Assembly: GCA_945910005.1 (NCBI GenBank) | Contig: OX246746.1 | Location: 29,310,083 to 29,374,082 of the forward strand | Direction of reading: 5' to 3' | DNA from: Isoperla grammatica | Lineage: Eukaryota; Arthropoda; Insecta; Plecoptera; Perlodidae | DNA length: 64,000 nt | Shown here: in pieces, positions 14,148 through 26,065 of the stretch | Numbering within the stretch: position 1 is the first letter of the stretch | Layout of the letters: every line of letters starts with the position of its first letter | Position numbers and translations under genes: made by a program | Notes under the pieces: generated by a model | What the model was told of the DNA's origin: nothing | The model's input: the letters and a program-made list of their open reading frames with translations, nothing else | Database searches by the model: none

Positions 14148-14523
14148 ATTTTTCGGCTTAATGGTTTGGTTCACTTCGAGCCTTGACTGTCCGTACTGCC
14201 TGCATGTGTGGAGTTAGGCGATTGCGATAGGAGTGGGATAACTTACATAGTACGAGGCGAGGGAAAGGGGGAAATGGGGAAGGGGCCACCGGGGCACGGG
14301 GGCAGTGTTGAGTTTTATACATTGCACTGTTTACATATATTTAACATAATTGAATATTTTAGAGCATATCTTACTCGTCAAGTCAGAATAGAGTATAGAT
14401 AGACAGTTCACCCACATCAAGGTAATATAATATATCCCAATCGGCACATTTTGCCAATCACTGCGTAAGAAAGAGAGTAGTGATAAGATAAATGTTTACC
14501 TTATCAGACGTGGCCCACTTCCA

Positions 14524-15140
14524 CATAGGCGTGCGCAGAGGTTGATCAATGGGGGGGCACAATAAATTCCCAAATTAAGTACTTCCCAGCGGTGCCAATG
14601 AGGGTGTGGGGGGATGCCCCCCACAAAAAGCTCCGCAGGAGATTTGTTTAAGACATGCATTTTTAAACGTGTTTTTAAGCGTATTAGGAGGAGTACAGGT
14701 TGTCTGTTCAATGGGTTAATTTCATTCAATTATTTGTGGATATCAGTGATATCATTGTTACAAAGTGAAGGAAGTGGTCACTGGTCAGTCCCACAGCCAA
14801 AATCTTGGGGGTAAGGCAACAGTTGATGTTGAGGCCGGTCAGCTGATTCCAACGTCATTCCAATCTAGGACTTCAGGTATGATTAGAACCATTATGTCAG
14901 GCACTATCCTGGACCTATTCTTTCCCAGGTCAAACAGGCAAGGCAGTTGGAGCAACAGTGACAGTTTGAGGAATATATTTAATATGAGGAAGGTGCTATA
15001 GGTCCTCTTATCGTCTTTTGCGATCGGCAGGCGTATACGGTATACCCTGGGCCAAATTCTATTAAACAAACAAAAAAAAGCTCACATATCCTAATAGGGG
15101 GACCGCGGCCCCCCCTTGCCCCTCCCTGCGCACGCCTATG
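14524..15140. mobile_element. Non-autonomous hAT element with perfect 8-bp TSD
   Basis: The left end CATAGGCGTGCGCAGAGG is matched by the right end read in reverse, CATAGGCGTGCGCAGGGAG. CACTTCCA flanks the element on both sides (14516-14523 and 15141-15148). An 8-bp duplication is the hAT signature. Sub-terminal G and C runs sit inside both ends. Frames within 14614-15069 show no transposase motif, so this 617-bp copy is non-autonomous. A different MITE begins about 6 bp beyond the right TSD. Confidence 0.88.
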
Positions 15141-15153
15141 CACTTCCAGTGTA

Positions 15154-15385
15154 CGTCGTTCTTGCACTAAACCCTCTTTCGCGCCAAGCCACTCCCACCA
15201 TCCGGCCGCGCGGTGAGTGCAGCGGTGGCTCATAAAGTGTGATACCTACCTGTCAAGATGTCACCTAGTGAAACGGAAATTATCCACAAAATCCATATTT
15301 CGATGTATATAACATTTGACAAATATAATTGATGAGCCAGCGCTGCACTCACCGCGCGGCCGGATGGTGGGGGTAGACCCAAGGT
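15154..15385. mobile_element. Long-TIR MITE, copy A
   Basis: The arms carry CCGGCCGCGCGGTGAGTGCA then GCGGTGGCTCAT on the left and the complement on the right, around a spacer containing CTGTCAAGATGTCACC. The left end keeps the outer word CGTTCTTGCACTAAACC. The right outer end is eroded. Other copies are at 15799, 26466, 29955 and 43940. Confidence 0.8.
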
Positions 15386-15798
15386 GACGTAGTTTACAGC
15401 GTGTAACAATGCCTGCCGTGGTGGTGGTGGTATGCGGTCTTGCATCAGTCCGTGCATCTTTCTATCGCAAGCGTTCACACGGGATTGTCCCGTGTCCGGC
15501 ACGTACACCATCTTGTACTTGTACATCATTGTCAAGGTGAGTCAAGCTGAAGGCTTAGAGATGATTCAGAGCAATATTGCACAACCGCAACCGTTTATAA
15601 TTCTTCTTTGAGGAAATGGACATTCTCGAGCAAAACAGTCTTAAAGAACGAACTGGCAGTGACAACAATCCAATAAATGACTATACAACGTTGTAGAATG
15701 TAGAGAGTATAAAGACAAGAAAACTGACAGAAAACTGTATAACGAACGATCACTACTACACGATGTCTATGTTCCGCCGCCAACGTGCAAAATACGTA

Positions 15799-16107
15799 CT
15801 GTCCGTTCTCGCACTAAACCCCCTTGCACGCCGAGGGTACCCCCACAATTCAACCCCGCGGTGAGTGCAACGGTGGCTCATAATTATACTTGTCAAGATG
15901 ACACCGACTAAAACGGTCAATATCTTCTCTCAGTAACACATTAAAACCCCACATAATATTGCACAACATTTGACTTTGATTTTTTAATGTGTTAGTGTAG
16001 ATAATTAGCGTGACACCTTGGCAAGTACAAGTTATGAGCCACCGCTGCACTCACCGCGCGGCCGTATGGTGGAGGTATACCCAAAGGGGTTTAGTGCAAG
16101 AACGGGA
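15799..16107. mobile_element. Long-TIR MITE, copy B (most complete)
   Basis: Both outer ends are present: GTCCGTTCTCGCACTAAACC on the left, and TTTAGTGCAAGAACGGGAC on the right. Inside each lies the GC-rich arm (GCGGTGAGTGCA...GTGGCTCAT). The spacer is AT-rich and contains AGTAACACATTAAAA. Frames crossing the arms are shared with other copies and reflect the repeat. Confidence 0.85.
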
Positions 16108-16489
16108 CTGCAAAGTCCAATGAAATACACTGAAATGTAAACAAACTGTAAGTGTATACGAAACTATAAACACAGTTATGCTATATACCAACATACGAAG
16201 TGCATGCTCTCCCATCACCAATGTATAAAGTGCACGCTCCTCCATCAACGTATAAAGTGCATGCTCCGCGGCCAACGTGTCTGTGTACATGTGAGGTGGC
16301 CGAACCTAGTCAGGGCCATGGTAGGGCAGGACAGGGCCACAGAGCAAGTGAACACCTGCCTTACACGCATCAGCATCATCACGCATGGACCAGACCAGAT
16401 ATCAGGAATCTGCCTTCAGAGCGATCGACAGCAGTGTTGATGTTTAGTACACTCATGTTCCTGATGTTTAGTAATTCATTATAATTCTT

Positions 16490-16632
16490 TTACCTACTTG
16501 TACAGGAATGTCATATCTAAAAATGGGTGTAAATACATTTGTGATAAACATATTTTTTAATTATGCAATTAAATTACTTTTGTCAACAATTTTTGACGAA
16601 ATAATAACAAGAACCTTTTCAAAAAGGTGTAT
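16490..16632. mobile_element. Partial copy of the 17052-17326 MITE
   Basis: It shares TTTTACCTACTTGTACAGGA, GAATGTCATATCT, ACATTTGTGA and GACGAAATAATA in the order seen in the reverse complement of the right half of the element at 17052-17326. It is diverged and lacks the second arm. Confidence 0.65.
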
Positions 16633-16699
16633 ATTCGTAATCATACTACTTTTATTAGGAAGGAAGTAGGAAAAAAGTAACTAACTAGTGCACAACACT

Positions 16700-16872
16700 G
16701 CCAAACACTCCTCAGACCTTAGGCTACGGAATTCGAGCCACAGCCCACAGACGTGAGAACTCCTAACGAATCCTTCTTTAATGTTCAGGATTCGAACCCG
16801 AGGCCTGTGAACGTAGCTCCTCCGTGTCTGCATGTGCACGGGTGGCTTGGGAACTAAGAATCCTTCACGCAC
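16700..16872 (-). mobile_element. tRNA-like SINE fragment
   Basis: On the minus strand the sequence CCTCGGGTTCGAATCCTGA is a near-consensus pol III B box. An upstream A-box-like TTAGTTCCCAAGCC lies about 70 bp before it. No cloverleaf with a proper acceptor stem can be folded by eye, so I call a degenerate tRNA-derived SINE rather than a tRNA gene. Confidence 0.4.
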
Positions 16873-17051
16873 TGCGCGTGCGCTCGGAGTCGTGACATTG
16901 AATAATAAGAAGGAAGAAAAAGTGGTTGAGGATTAGTTTGATGACGTCATATAAGTGAGAGGATGATGTCACTTTACTGTTCAACGTTATTTTGGAATAC
17001 AAGTCCGAGTCGAGTTTTACATGCTATGGATGGGTGAATCGGTCTAATTAC

Positions 17052-17326
17052 AAGGATTTTTATAAATATTTACCTACTTTTACAGGAATGTCATATCTAC
17101 GTATGGGGCAAAGTAAGTTTATGAGCAACCTGTTCAAAAATAATATACACCAATTTTTTGAACAGGTAGGTACTTTGTATTATTTCGTCGAAAGTAATTT
17201 ATTTACATAATTCAAAAACGTGTATATTATTTTTAAACAGGTTTGTCACAAATGTACGTACACGGTACATCACCCATACGTAGATATGACATTCCTGTAC
17301 TAATAGGTAAATATTTATAATAATCC
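17052..17326. mobile_element. Foldback MITE, about 275 bp
   Basis: The left arm TATAAATATTTACCTAC then ACAGGAATGTCATATCTACG is mirrored at the right end by the complementary blocks, with few differences over about 48 bp. Internal arms pair as well (AATAATATACAC with GTGTATATTATT). A partial relative lies at 16490-16632. No clear target duplication was seen. Confidence 0.75.
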
Positions 17327-17791
17327 TACTATTTTGTGGACTACCAAAGATCAAAACTACTGCTGTCTTCGCAGATGCCGGTTATCGATGTGTCAGATTT
17401 CGATCAGTGTCACACACAATTACCAAGATGTCGATGAAAGTGAAACAGTCGTTATCTTTTATGAATTGTGTAATCCACACTTCTGTAGGCCTACATGATG
17501 CCGATAAACTGGAGACCTGAGTTGTCCTCATGAGAATGACGACCCTGTAGTTTCAATATCATGCTCACAGAACACAGTTCATGGCCTATTATCTTATGCA
17601 CACGAACGTGATGAAGCTGAAGGACATTATGTCATGGGAATTAATTGGTGAATGCTTTGTTACTTTTGAAACGTTGGCCACCATCATTCACCATCCGTGT
17701 CCACCAATGGGCATCATGACTGGTGTCGAAATTATATTTAGGGGGACCTACCTCGCTAAGTTAACTTTTTTTTATTGTTATTACTGATTGG
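17327..17791. other. No gene recognised
   Basis: A unique-looking stretch between two MITEs. A 68-codon frame at 17581-17787 has no recognisable similarity or splice support. Confidence 0.5.
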
Positions 17792-19015
17792 TTTTGAGAA
17801 TGCTTCAAGATATTGAAAAAGTGATTCCTATGAGGAATTTTGTTTTGTATCAGCTATAAGCAATGAATTTAAAATCTGTCAAATATTGTCATTGTTAAGA
17901 TTGTCATTTCAGGAATGAATTAATTGTAAAATAATGAATTAATTACAGAAAATAACAATCGTAAAAATACACACAATACATACATACTAAAATACATACA
18001 TACATACATACATACATACATACATACATACATACGTACATACATACATACATACATACATACATACATACATACATACATACATACATACATACATACA
18101 TACATACATACATACATACATACATACATACATACATACATACATACATACATACATACATACATACATACATACATACATACATACATACATACATACA
18201 TACATACATACATACATACATACATACATACATACATACATACATACATACATACATACATACATACATACATACATACATACATACATACATACATACA
18301 TACATACATACATACATACATACATACATACATACATACATACATACATACATACATACATACATACATACATACATACATACATACATACATACATACA
18401 TACATACATACATACATACATACATACATACATACATACATACATACATACATACATACATACATACATACATACATACATACATACATACATACATACA
18501 TACATACATACATACATACATACATACATACATACATACATACATACATACATACATACATACATACATACATACATACATACATACATACATACATACA
18601 TACATACATACATACATACATACATACATACATACATACATACATACATACATACATTCATACATACATACATACATACATACATACATACATACATACA
18701 TACATACATACATACATACATACATACATACATACATACATACATACATACATACATACATACATACATACATACATACATACATACATACATACATACA
18801 TACATACATACATACATGCATGCATGCATGCATGCATGCATACATACATACATACATACATACATACATACATACATACATACATACATACATACATACA
18901 TACATACATACATACATACATACATACATACATACATACATACATACATACATGAAACTTTTCACATTGGTTCTTGTTTAGCTGATACAAAACGAAATCA
19001 CGCAAAAGATCACCT
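17792..19015 (+). mobile_element. MITE of the 41305 family, split by a giant CATA array
   Basis: The left half (17792-17975) matches the 41305-41605 element from GAGAATGCTTCAAGATATTG through AACAATCGTAAAAAT. The right half (18954-19015) continues with TTGTTTAGCTGATACAAAAC. In the intact relative these two halves are joined by a few dozen bases. Here the join is replaced by about 0.96 kb of CATA repeat, so the array expanded inside the MITE. Confidence 0.75.
17976..18953. repeat. (CATA)n microsatellite, about 240 units
   Basis: The tetranucleotide run is almost pure from 17992 to 18953. Interruptions are a TAAAA at 17987-17991, a single G near 18036, a single T near 18657 and six CATG units at 18815-18838. 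Open reading frames of up to 340 codons here (MYVC repeats) are artefacts of a stop-free repeat. Confidence 0.98.
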
Positions 19016-19911
19016 TTGTAATACAGTATACAGAGCAGTACCTGCCCTTGTCGGAAATATGTTATCCGCCAGTGCACTCGCACTGCACCCGCCAAGTTAA
19101 AACACAACCCGCACCCTCAAGCCACATTTGTTTAAAAAAACTTATCCTAATCCGCAACCGCACCCGCAATCCACCATACTTTCTTGGTTCTATGTAATTT
19201 TAGTTTGTAAATGTTTGATACAAACAATTTAGGTAAATCACCATTTCGTTATTCATGTATTGTGCGTGTATGCATATCGTCACAATTTGTTTGTATGTTT
19301 TCATTATCATACTTCAATTTCCAGAAAGCCAAAAATTAAAACTATTTACAATTTTTGAAATTTGTGATAAACTCCGATTTTCATCAACCCGCACCCGCAA
19401 ATGCCATGCGGATATCCGCAGATCCAAATATACAGGTCATATGTCACAGTAGACTTGATAAATACTACACGACACCCAAAGCTACATTTCGTGGCTGGAT
19501 AATAGTGATTAGAGAAATCAGTGTTACGCGTAACAGAAATAAGTGATCTGTGAGTTACAAGCCCGTAATAAAGAATGAAAGAAAATGCTCTGGTACTCCC
19601 AAACTCCTGCGTATACCGGTTGCTCCGTCATCGTTTTCTCTTCAACCACATATTAAATCACTTGGCAGGAATAAGAAGATTGTTCGATGCCCTCAGGTTA
19701 AATTTCACAAACCGAGGTCTGGGCTACTACAATAAGCATTGATATTACGCCTGCCTTGATGTTTCGTAACTGACTACACTATAAAGTTTTTTATTGAAAG
19801 AAACCCATCATTGTAAATTCGTGTCCATGACACAAACAACAGGTTTTTGATTACAAGTGGTGCAAGATTATTGATCCACACACGATCGCCTTCAAACCAG
19901 ATATTTTGGTT
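19016..19911. other. No gene; degenerate GC-word repeats
   Basis: Scattered words AACCCGCACCCGCA, CCGCAACCGCACCCGCA and GCGGATATCCGCA occur between 19068 and 19430. Similar GCGGGTGCG/GCGGATGCGG words lie at 40540-40920. They look like remnants of a decayed repeat. No gene is supported. Confidence 0.45.
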
Positions 19912-20318
19912 TTACGCCTCATATTTTGCAACGATGTTAAGGCGAAAGAGTTAGTCTCCCTATAAATCGAGCGAAATTAAAGTTATTTAGTAATATCTTG
20001 CAAACACAATAAAAGTGATAAATCACGAATTGTAGTTTTGGGTTTCAAAAATTTCAAAAATTTGTATCGTTAATTGGGTAATTGGCAATTAATTGCAATT
20101 ATTCTAGATTGCAAGTAACAATCGTAATGACTGCAGAATACCTATGTTTTTTAACCTTTTTTTTGTTCTTACAAAACCACAACTCGGACATTTATCACTT
20201 TTTTGACATTGTGTGGCGTTCTCATGATATACTGCGCTTTTTATAGTGAGACTACACCCTTTGTGGCAGTGGCACAATTGCCACTGCTTGGGACAATTTT
20301 ACTGATGAGGCGTAAAAC
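19912..20318. mobile_element. Foldback MITE, about 407 bp
   Basis: The outer ends TTTTACGCCTCAT (19912) and ATGAGGCGTAAAA (20305) are complementary. Further in, AAGTGATAAATCACGAATTG faces ACAACTCGGACATTTATCAC, and TAGTCTCCCTATAAA faces TATAGTGAGACTA. The ordered pairing supports arms of roughly 130 bp with substitutions. A further small hairpin (GCAGTGGCA with TGCCACTGC) sits at 20266-20287. Confidence 0.65.
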
Positions 20319-22164
20319 AGAGTTGCAAATAAAAAACGGATTTCGCTACCTATACGTTGTAGGACAGGAAGATCCTACAACTCCTCCTACAACTCCAGAT
20401 TCATACAATTCTTGCAAACTCCTGATTGGCCATTGACTAACACGGGGTTGGTTACGTTAGCAAAGGCACAGGAATGAAGCCCCTGAGACACAAAACCACT
20501 CCGTACATACTCATCAATGATATGCAACATCCCATTCCCACTCTACCCACTACCCAAGCAGCTACACATGCACACTTGCATCCGTAACGTTCGAAATTAG
20601 TTAGATGAACTTTTTTGTTCATGTCGTAAAGGACGAGACGACGTTAAAATTACAACCCAAGTTTTTGTTACGCGTTGATGTTAAAAATAAACCACTTCTT
20701 ACTTTTACCCTTTCAAAACAGGATAGATTTCATAGACATAAGGTTTCAATTGTTAGATACGAACGAACATGTATGTCTGTACTGAAGAAGTAAATATAGG
20801 GCTACATTATTGTGTATTATGTATGGTTACATTTTACCAGAAGCTTTAGTTTTTCTCCACCGTGCAACCAGAAGACTGTTCGTTACGGGCGGCAAAGTAG
20901 GTGACCTAAATACTTGACCAGCGAAACAACTGCGGAAGGTTTTTTTCACTACTAGTTTTCTGAAAGAAGCGAAATCTTCCATACTAATTTAGTGCGTTCT
21001 TCGTCCCACTCCTCTGCACCTACTCCTTCTATACGTCGACAGAGAAGCCGCCTGCCCACGAACCGGCTAATACAATCAACTTTTCATTCATTATCGCAAT
21101 GATTTATTTCTGCCGTCCCGTGTCAAGAAATATGTCACAATTGAGTTCGGAAAAGTGGTTTTACTACAATCGGAGACGACAGCTGGTGTAAAAAATAAAA
21201 TTCTTTTACTAATTGATAATTGTGTTTTTAGATGGTTGGTTGTACAAACTCTGCTTAGGTAAGATAAAATGTGACCTTGTAACTGACGTATTTCTTGTAT
21301 GATGATGCAAACGTGTTTACTGGAATTGTCGTTGGTATCCACCTGTCAATCAACTGAATCAACTGTAATGACTGTAGAAGAGCGAAGGAATCTTATCATT
21401 TTATAACGCCCTGTCTTATGATTTCCAAGTAATCTTTTTCACTATGGCTCTCATTATTAGGAAGTCGTAATGCCAGATCAAAAACATTATAATTTGAATT
21501 TCGATATTGGCGTAAGCCAATTGATTGATGGGAATTGATGGTGGGAGGAGAGTGTGGAGGGGGTGGGGTGGGGGGACGTTGTAATGATCGCTCTGTAAAT
21601 GTTTTTCTTCATAAAATATTCGCATTTTCTGAAGGATTTCCTGAATTGCTAATTGTTGGTATATATTCCTACTCAACGAGGCGGTGAGTGATCAAGAATA
21701 ATAAGTGGGTGACGAAAAGTGTATAAGTGGCATATTTAGCACGTTCAACCACCATAATGTTTCTCTGTAGTTACGAAGGCTAGTTAATTCATTTGTCATA
21801 TACGATTTTCATTAAGAATGCGATACCGTCATAAATAACTATTCGTTGCTCAGATATGCCACAATAATAATTATAACAGTACTTTATACTACTTTTATTA
21901 CACAAAATGTAGTAAAACGAAATGAATGGAAAATATAAATTAATATTATGGTGAACATAGAAAAGATTAAATTTTAAATGTTTTGTATTGATAAGCTCTA
22001 TGGCAACGTCTAAGGTGCAACATAGCTGACTTTTGGTTTCACGTGCTTTATGACAGCAAACGCACAAGCCAAAGCACACGCACACATATTATCAACATTT
22101 TGCTAGTTTTTAAGCAAGCGAAGCGAGCGTCTCCACTAGACTCTTATGGCACTTCGTTCTGTTT
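20319..22164. other. No gene recognised
   Basis: AT-rich sequence with a G-rich stretch at 21540-21576. Short frames on both strands show no domain. A T-run leads into the dispersed repeat at 22165. Confidence 0.5.
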
Positions 22165-22856
22165 TTTTTTTTTTTTTTTTTTTTTTTATGTCTGTCGATA
22201 GCGGTCGAACGGAAAGTCCGATCAGCTTGAAATTTGAACCATCTACAAGCCTCGATGTGGATTGAAGGTGTGTAGTTTTAAGGCAAAATCGTTCGAAAAG
22301 TTACAAAGTTACACCATAGTTACTGCAAAATATTTTTCTGAAACAAAATGGCGGCAAAATGTGAGAGAGCCAGATTTTTCTACAGATTTGTCCGGTCACG
22401 AATATTTTAATCTAATGGCGATCTAATAAGTATTGGCAAAGTTACACGAAAGTTACTCGAAAATATATTTCTGAAACACAGTAACAGCAAAATGTGAGGT
22501 GGCTATCTTATAGTATATTTTTGTCCGGTCACGAATATACTAATGTTAACACGATCCGATACGTATTAGTGGCAGAAATTACATTCCTATTGCTGTCAAT
22601 AACTGTTAGTAACGGTGGCTGACCGTGGCGAAAACACTAGACAGAATGACAACGAAAATTCTTAGCAACGCACATTGCACTGCATTCAACAATATCGGGA
22701 AGTATAATAGCTATGGAAATATGAATATGTTTGTAATGCGCATTCTTGAATTGTTGTTAATTGTTGTTTTTATTAGCTTGAGAACTTTTCGCCAGAAAGT
22801 TCGTAGATATGGACGCGCTCGCTTATCAACGCGTCAAACAGAGCGTTTTCCTAGTA
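22165..22856 (+). repeat. Dispersed repeat R, copy 1
   Basis: After a run of about 28 T it starts ATGTCTGTCGATAGCGGTCG and ends GAGCGTTTTCCTAGT. The same roughly 680-bp sequence recurs at 60630-61290 with matching order and high similarity. Internally a GTCCGGTCACGAATAT word occurs twice, suggesting an old tandem structure. A 153-codon frame begins at 22625, but copy 2 does not keep it open, so I do not call a gene. The class is unknown. Confidence 0.8.
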
Positions 22857-23193
22857 TAAATATGGTACATAATATAATATTCATATTGATCGTTGTTTTA
22901 TTGCAACATACATTAATTGCGCAACTGTACAGTTCCGTTATCTCACATCTGGAAAGAAAAGATTTTCTTCCTAACGCAAGGGCTGACTACTACTACTACA
23001 GACTACTTAGTAGTGTGCGCGAGAGAAGGGGACCATTCGACTCAGTTCTCTTCAGGAGCATAACGTACTGTTACGACAGTGCGTAGATTGAAAATGTAAA
23101 AATGAAATAATACGATAAACGATTCGGTGACCTCTCAAATGAGCCTCGGGTGTTACCGCGGAGCCACCTCTACGGTATCGAATGATTGCAATG
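22857..23193. other. Short interval between repeats, no gene
   Basis: The frame at 22625-23086 runs out of repeat R into this interval. No domain was recognised. Confidence 0.4.
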
Positions 23194-23482
23194 CCGGTGT
23201 AAAAGAATATCTTTACCCTTGGAATATTATTACTCAGATTGCGTTACACGTTGCAAAGCGAACTTCAGAAGAAAACGTGGGGTCTCAAAATAACCTTAAT
23301 CTAACCTAACCTTACATAACCTAACTGATCCTAACCTAACCTAACCTAACCTAACCTTACCTAATCTAACCCAATATAACCTTAGCTTAACCTTTTCTTT
23401 GTTCGCAACGTGTAACGGCTGCTTGAGTGAGCGCGGGTATTACTAATAATGGGCTATGCGTAAAGATATTCCAATACACCGG
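23194..23482. mobile_element. Hairpin element enclosing telomere-like repeats
   Basis: The left arm CCGGTGTAAAAGAATATC...GCGTTACACGTTGCAAAGCG is mirrored on the right by CGCAACGTGTAACGGC...GATATTCCAATACACCGG. The arms are about 75-90 bp with several mismatches and small indels, and the centre is a CCTAA-rich block. The structure fits a foldback MITE that trapped or grew a TTAGG-type array. Confidence 0.65.
23293..23393. repeat. Degenerate (CCTAA)n, interstitial telomere-like block
   Basis: A pure core of about five CCTAA units (23330-23357) is surrounded by variants such as CTTACATAAC and CTAATCTAAC. On the minus strand this is TTAGG, the usual arthropod telomere unit. The block is short and lies between hairpin arms, so it is not a chromosome end. 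Confidence 0.8.
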
Positions 23483-23877
23483 GACGATATGCTGAACCAC
23501 GTTCACAACATACAGCACACATATAAGTTGTCAACGTGATCCGGCGACGTTCCAGCACGTATTGCAATGTAATGAGATCGATCTAAGGGTCAATGGGTCG
23601 TCGTGCCCACGAGACGTAATTAGTGCAGTCAGCTGCGACGGGGTCAACATCCCTCCCCCCCCCCTTCCGCCCTTGTACACTGCTCGCTACGGAACGGACA
23701 ACCGACAAGCAATGCAACCAGACATTCTTACACAACAAACGATACACAGCCTACAAGAAACAATACATTGTATGTATCTTAGTAGCAATAATAATTTTTT
23801 TTTTTTTTTTTTTTTTTATTAGAAATTTACAACATACATTAGCCACACACATAAAGAAGATGATTCACTCGTAGAAA

Positions 23878-23908
23878 CCCACAAAGCCTGACAAGGCTTA
23901 ACTGTGGG
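23878..23908 (-). other. Conserved 3'UTR stem-loop of the retrotransposon
   Basis: On the minus strand: CCCACA, a three-base bulge GTT, AAGCC, loop TTGTCA, GGCTT, TGTGGG. Outer and inner stems pair perfectly. The plus-strand copy has a hairpin with the same layout at 37344-37375 but different paired bases. In related LINEs such structures are recognised by the reverse transcriptase. That role is inferred here. Confidence 0.75.
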
Positions 23909-24111
23909 GTATCTTTATACATAAATGAAAAAAATAGAGAACGGAACATATATATTATATATTAGTTAATGATAATATCATAATTATATCATACAAATGC
24001 AAACGAGATACATTAACGAAATAAATCATAATTAATATCTTATGAGGAAACTAAGGAAAATACAAATAACCAACAAAACAATGTTTTGAACACGCAAAAA
24101 TTATAAACAAA

Positions 24112-25404
24112 TCAGTAATCAAGAGAGAGAAGATGTGTTTTTAGTAAACGCTTAACTTTAGAAATAGAAGACAAGGTTTTAAGTTCAGGTGGCAGCTTAT
24201 TAAACAAAAAAGGTACCGAGTAACATAATGATCTTTGGCCATATTTGTTGTTGAAATCGGGGAGTTTAAACATACCGGAACCTTGATACCTCGTAGCCCT
24301 ACCGGAGTCAATGGGAGTCTTAAAATCTGCTTTAAAATAATAATGTAATAATAATCTATATATGTACAAAGGAGATAAAGGCAGCACGTTACAAAAGGCA
24401 AACAGTTGTTTCCTTGTGAGAAAGTTATCAACTTTAACATCACACATTACAGCTTTTAGCATGCGAGCTTGCAGATTCTCCACCCTTTGCGTGTGACACC
24501 GCGATGCATAACCCCAAGCTACAATTCCATACAAAAACAGAGATTCTGCTAAAGATGTATATACAGTTTTAAATACGGTAAAAGGTAAAATATGCTTTAA
24601 TGTATACAAACGGTAAGAGCACGAGCGTAATTTATTACATAAATTATCAATATGACATTTCCACGAAAAATCCCTACCGTTACACCCAAATACACGTAAG
24701 TATCCACACATTCTATTTGAGTACTGCAGTTACAATGAGTAATTTCTTCTATGTTATGAATACAGCTAAAATCATGATACGTAATGCTGACTGGAAAGTC
24801 TCTTTCACGGTTAAGAGGAGAGCAAATGTGCATAATTTTAGTTTTAGAAGAGTTAATTACAAGTTCCTTGTCGTGATTCCACCGCAACAGGCTATTAAAA
24901 TCAGATTGAAGCATTTGGAGAGCAATACGAACATTTAAATGCACAGCAAGAATAACAGTATCGTCGGCAAAGGTAAAAATAATGCAATACATAAGAGACT
25001 TGGACATAAAATTTACATAGATCAAAAACAGCGTAGGACCCAAAATGGACCCTTGCGGGACACCGGTATCGCAACATCTTTCTTCGCTTAACTGACCCTT
25101 CACTTGCACGTTCATATATCGATCGGTCAAATAGTTACGGAACCAATCTAACGCCCTTCCTCGTATGCCAATACTCTCTAATGCTTGTAAAAGTTTTTTA
25201 TGGTTTAGAGTGTCAAATGCTTTGCTAAAATCCACAAATAAGGCCAGAACATGCATATTGTCATTAAGTTTAGAATTTACATAATTGGTGAACTCAAGCA
25301 GCAAGTTTGACGTACTCTTACCTTTTTGAAACCCAAACTGATTCTCATTTAAAATACCGTATTTATTTAAATACTCGATTAAATTGTTAGCTACATGCCT
25401 CTCT
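24112..25404 (-). pseudogene. Reverse transcriptase fragment of the retrotransposon, frameshifted
   Basis: The first segment (from 25404 to about 24680) opens at LLERHVANNLIEYL and holds the RT blocks QFGFQKGKST, LFVDFSKAFDTLNH, GVPQGSILGP and FADDTVILA. The last is the catalytic Asp-Asp motif. Near 24675 a small deletion shifts the frame between YLGVTV and DFSWKCHI. The rest continues in another frame to a stop at 24112 with LAESLFLYGIVAWG and FNKLPPELKTL, the usual C-terminal region. The whole endonuclease domain and the start of RT are missing. It acts as an RT domain in origin only and is not expected to be functional. Confidence 0.9.
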
Positions 25405-25717
<313 letters not shown>

Positions 25718-25734
25718 TAGTTACGAATAAAAAA

Positions 25735-26065
25735 TTATTCTGGCTGAGTCAAAACCGAAAATACATGCAGGCTAAAAAAAAAGTTTATTTTTGCGTGGAC
25801 GAGAACAAGAAAATACGCTCAGAATACAAAAATAAATCGAATTAATTGTCTGGGGATTCAAAAACTAAAATACTTTAAAAATGCGAAAACAAAAATGTTC
25901 TGGCCGAGTAAAAACTCAAAATACGCTCACTATAAAAAAGAAATCGAATTTATCTAGAGAGTCAAAAATCAAAATACAATCGCACGGATTAAGAAATTAA
26001 TCGAATTTGTCTTGGGGGTCAAAACTCAAAATACTTACGAAGACGAGTCAAAACTCAAAAGACAG
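25735..26065. repeat. Degenerate tandem repeat
   Basis: Words of the type GAGTCAAAACTCAAAATAC recur near 25745, 25855, 25905, 25965, 26018 and 26045, interleaved with AAATCGAATT and TCTGGGG-like words. Spacing is roughly 50-60 bp with much divergence. A lone similar word is at about 27208. No coding potential was seen. Confidence 0.6.

Larger units (their letters stand above)
23795..25404 (-). mobile_element. Non-LTR retrotransposon, 5'-truncated, minus-strand copy
   Basis: On the minus strand the order is: (ATT)n microsatellite, abrupt start inside the reverse transcriptase domain, RT core, C-terminal region, about 0.3 kb of 3'UTR, a 23-base poly(A) tail (plus-strand T run 23795-23817), then three ATT units. 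It is homologous to the plus-strand element at 34311-37455 but truncated further (RT only) and more diverged. A 3'UTR stem-loop is conserved between the two. Both junctions contact TTA/ATT repeats, consistent with insertion into such an array. Confidence 0.9.

Noticed and set aside
16681..16872. tRNA gene on the minus strand
   Set aside because: A good B box but no acceptor or anticodon stem could be folded by eye. A SINE remnant is more likely.
17920..18965. Long minus-strand reading frames (up to 340 codons of MYVC repeats)
   Set aside because: They are translations of the CATA microsatellite. A 4-bp unit read over 12 bp contains no stop, so length alone is meaningless.
22625..23086. 153-codon plus-strand frame
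   Set aside because: It lies mostly in dispersed repeat R. The second copy at 60630-61290 does not keep the frame, and no domain is recognisable.
23293..23393. Chromosome end or telomere
   Set aside because: Short, degenerate, flanked by unique DNA and hairpin arms on both sides.
24600..24938. 112-codon plus-strand frame
   Set aside because: It is the antisense shadow of the minus-strand reverse transcriptase.
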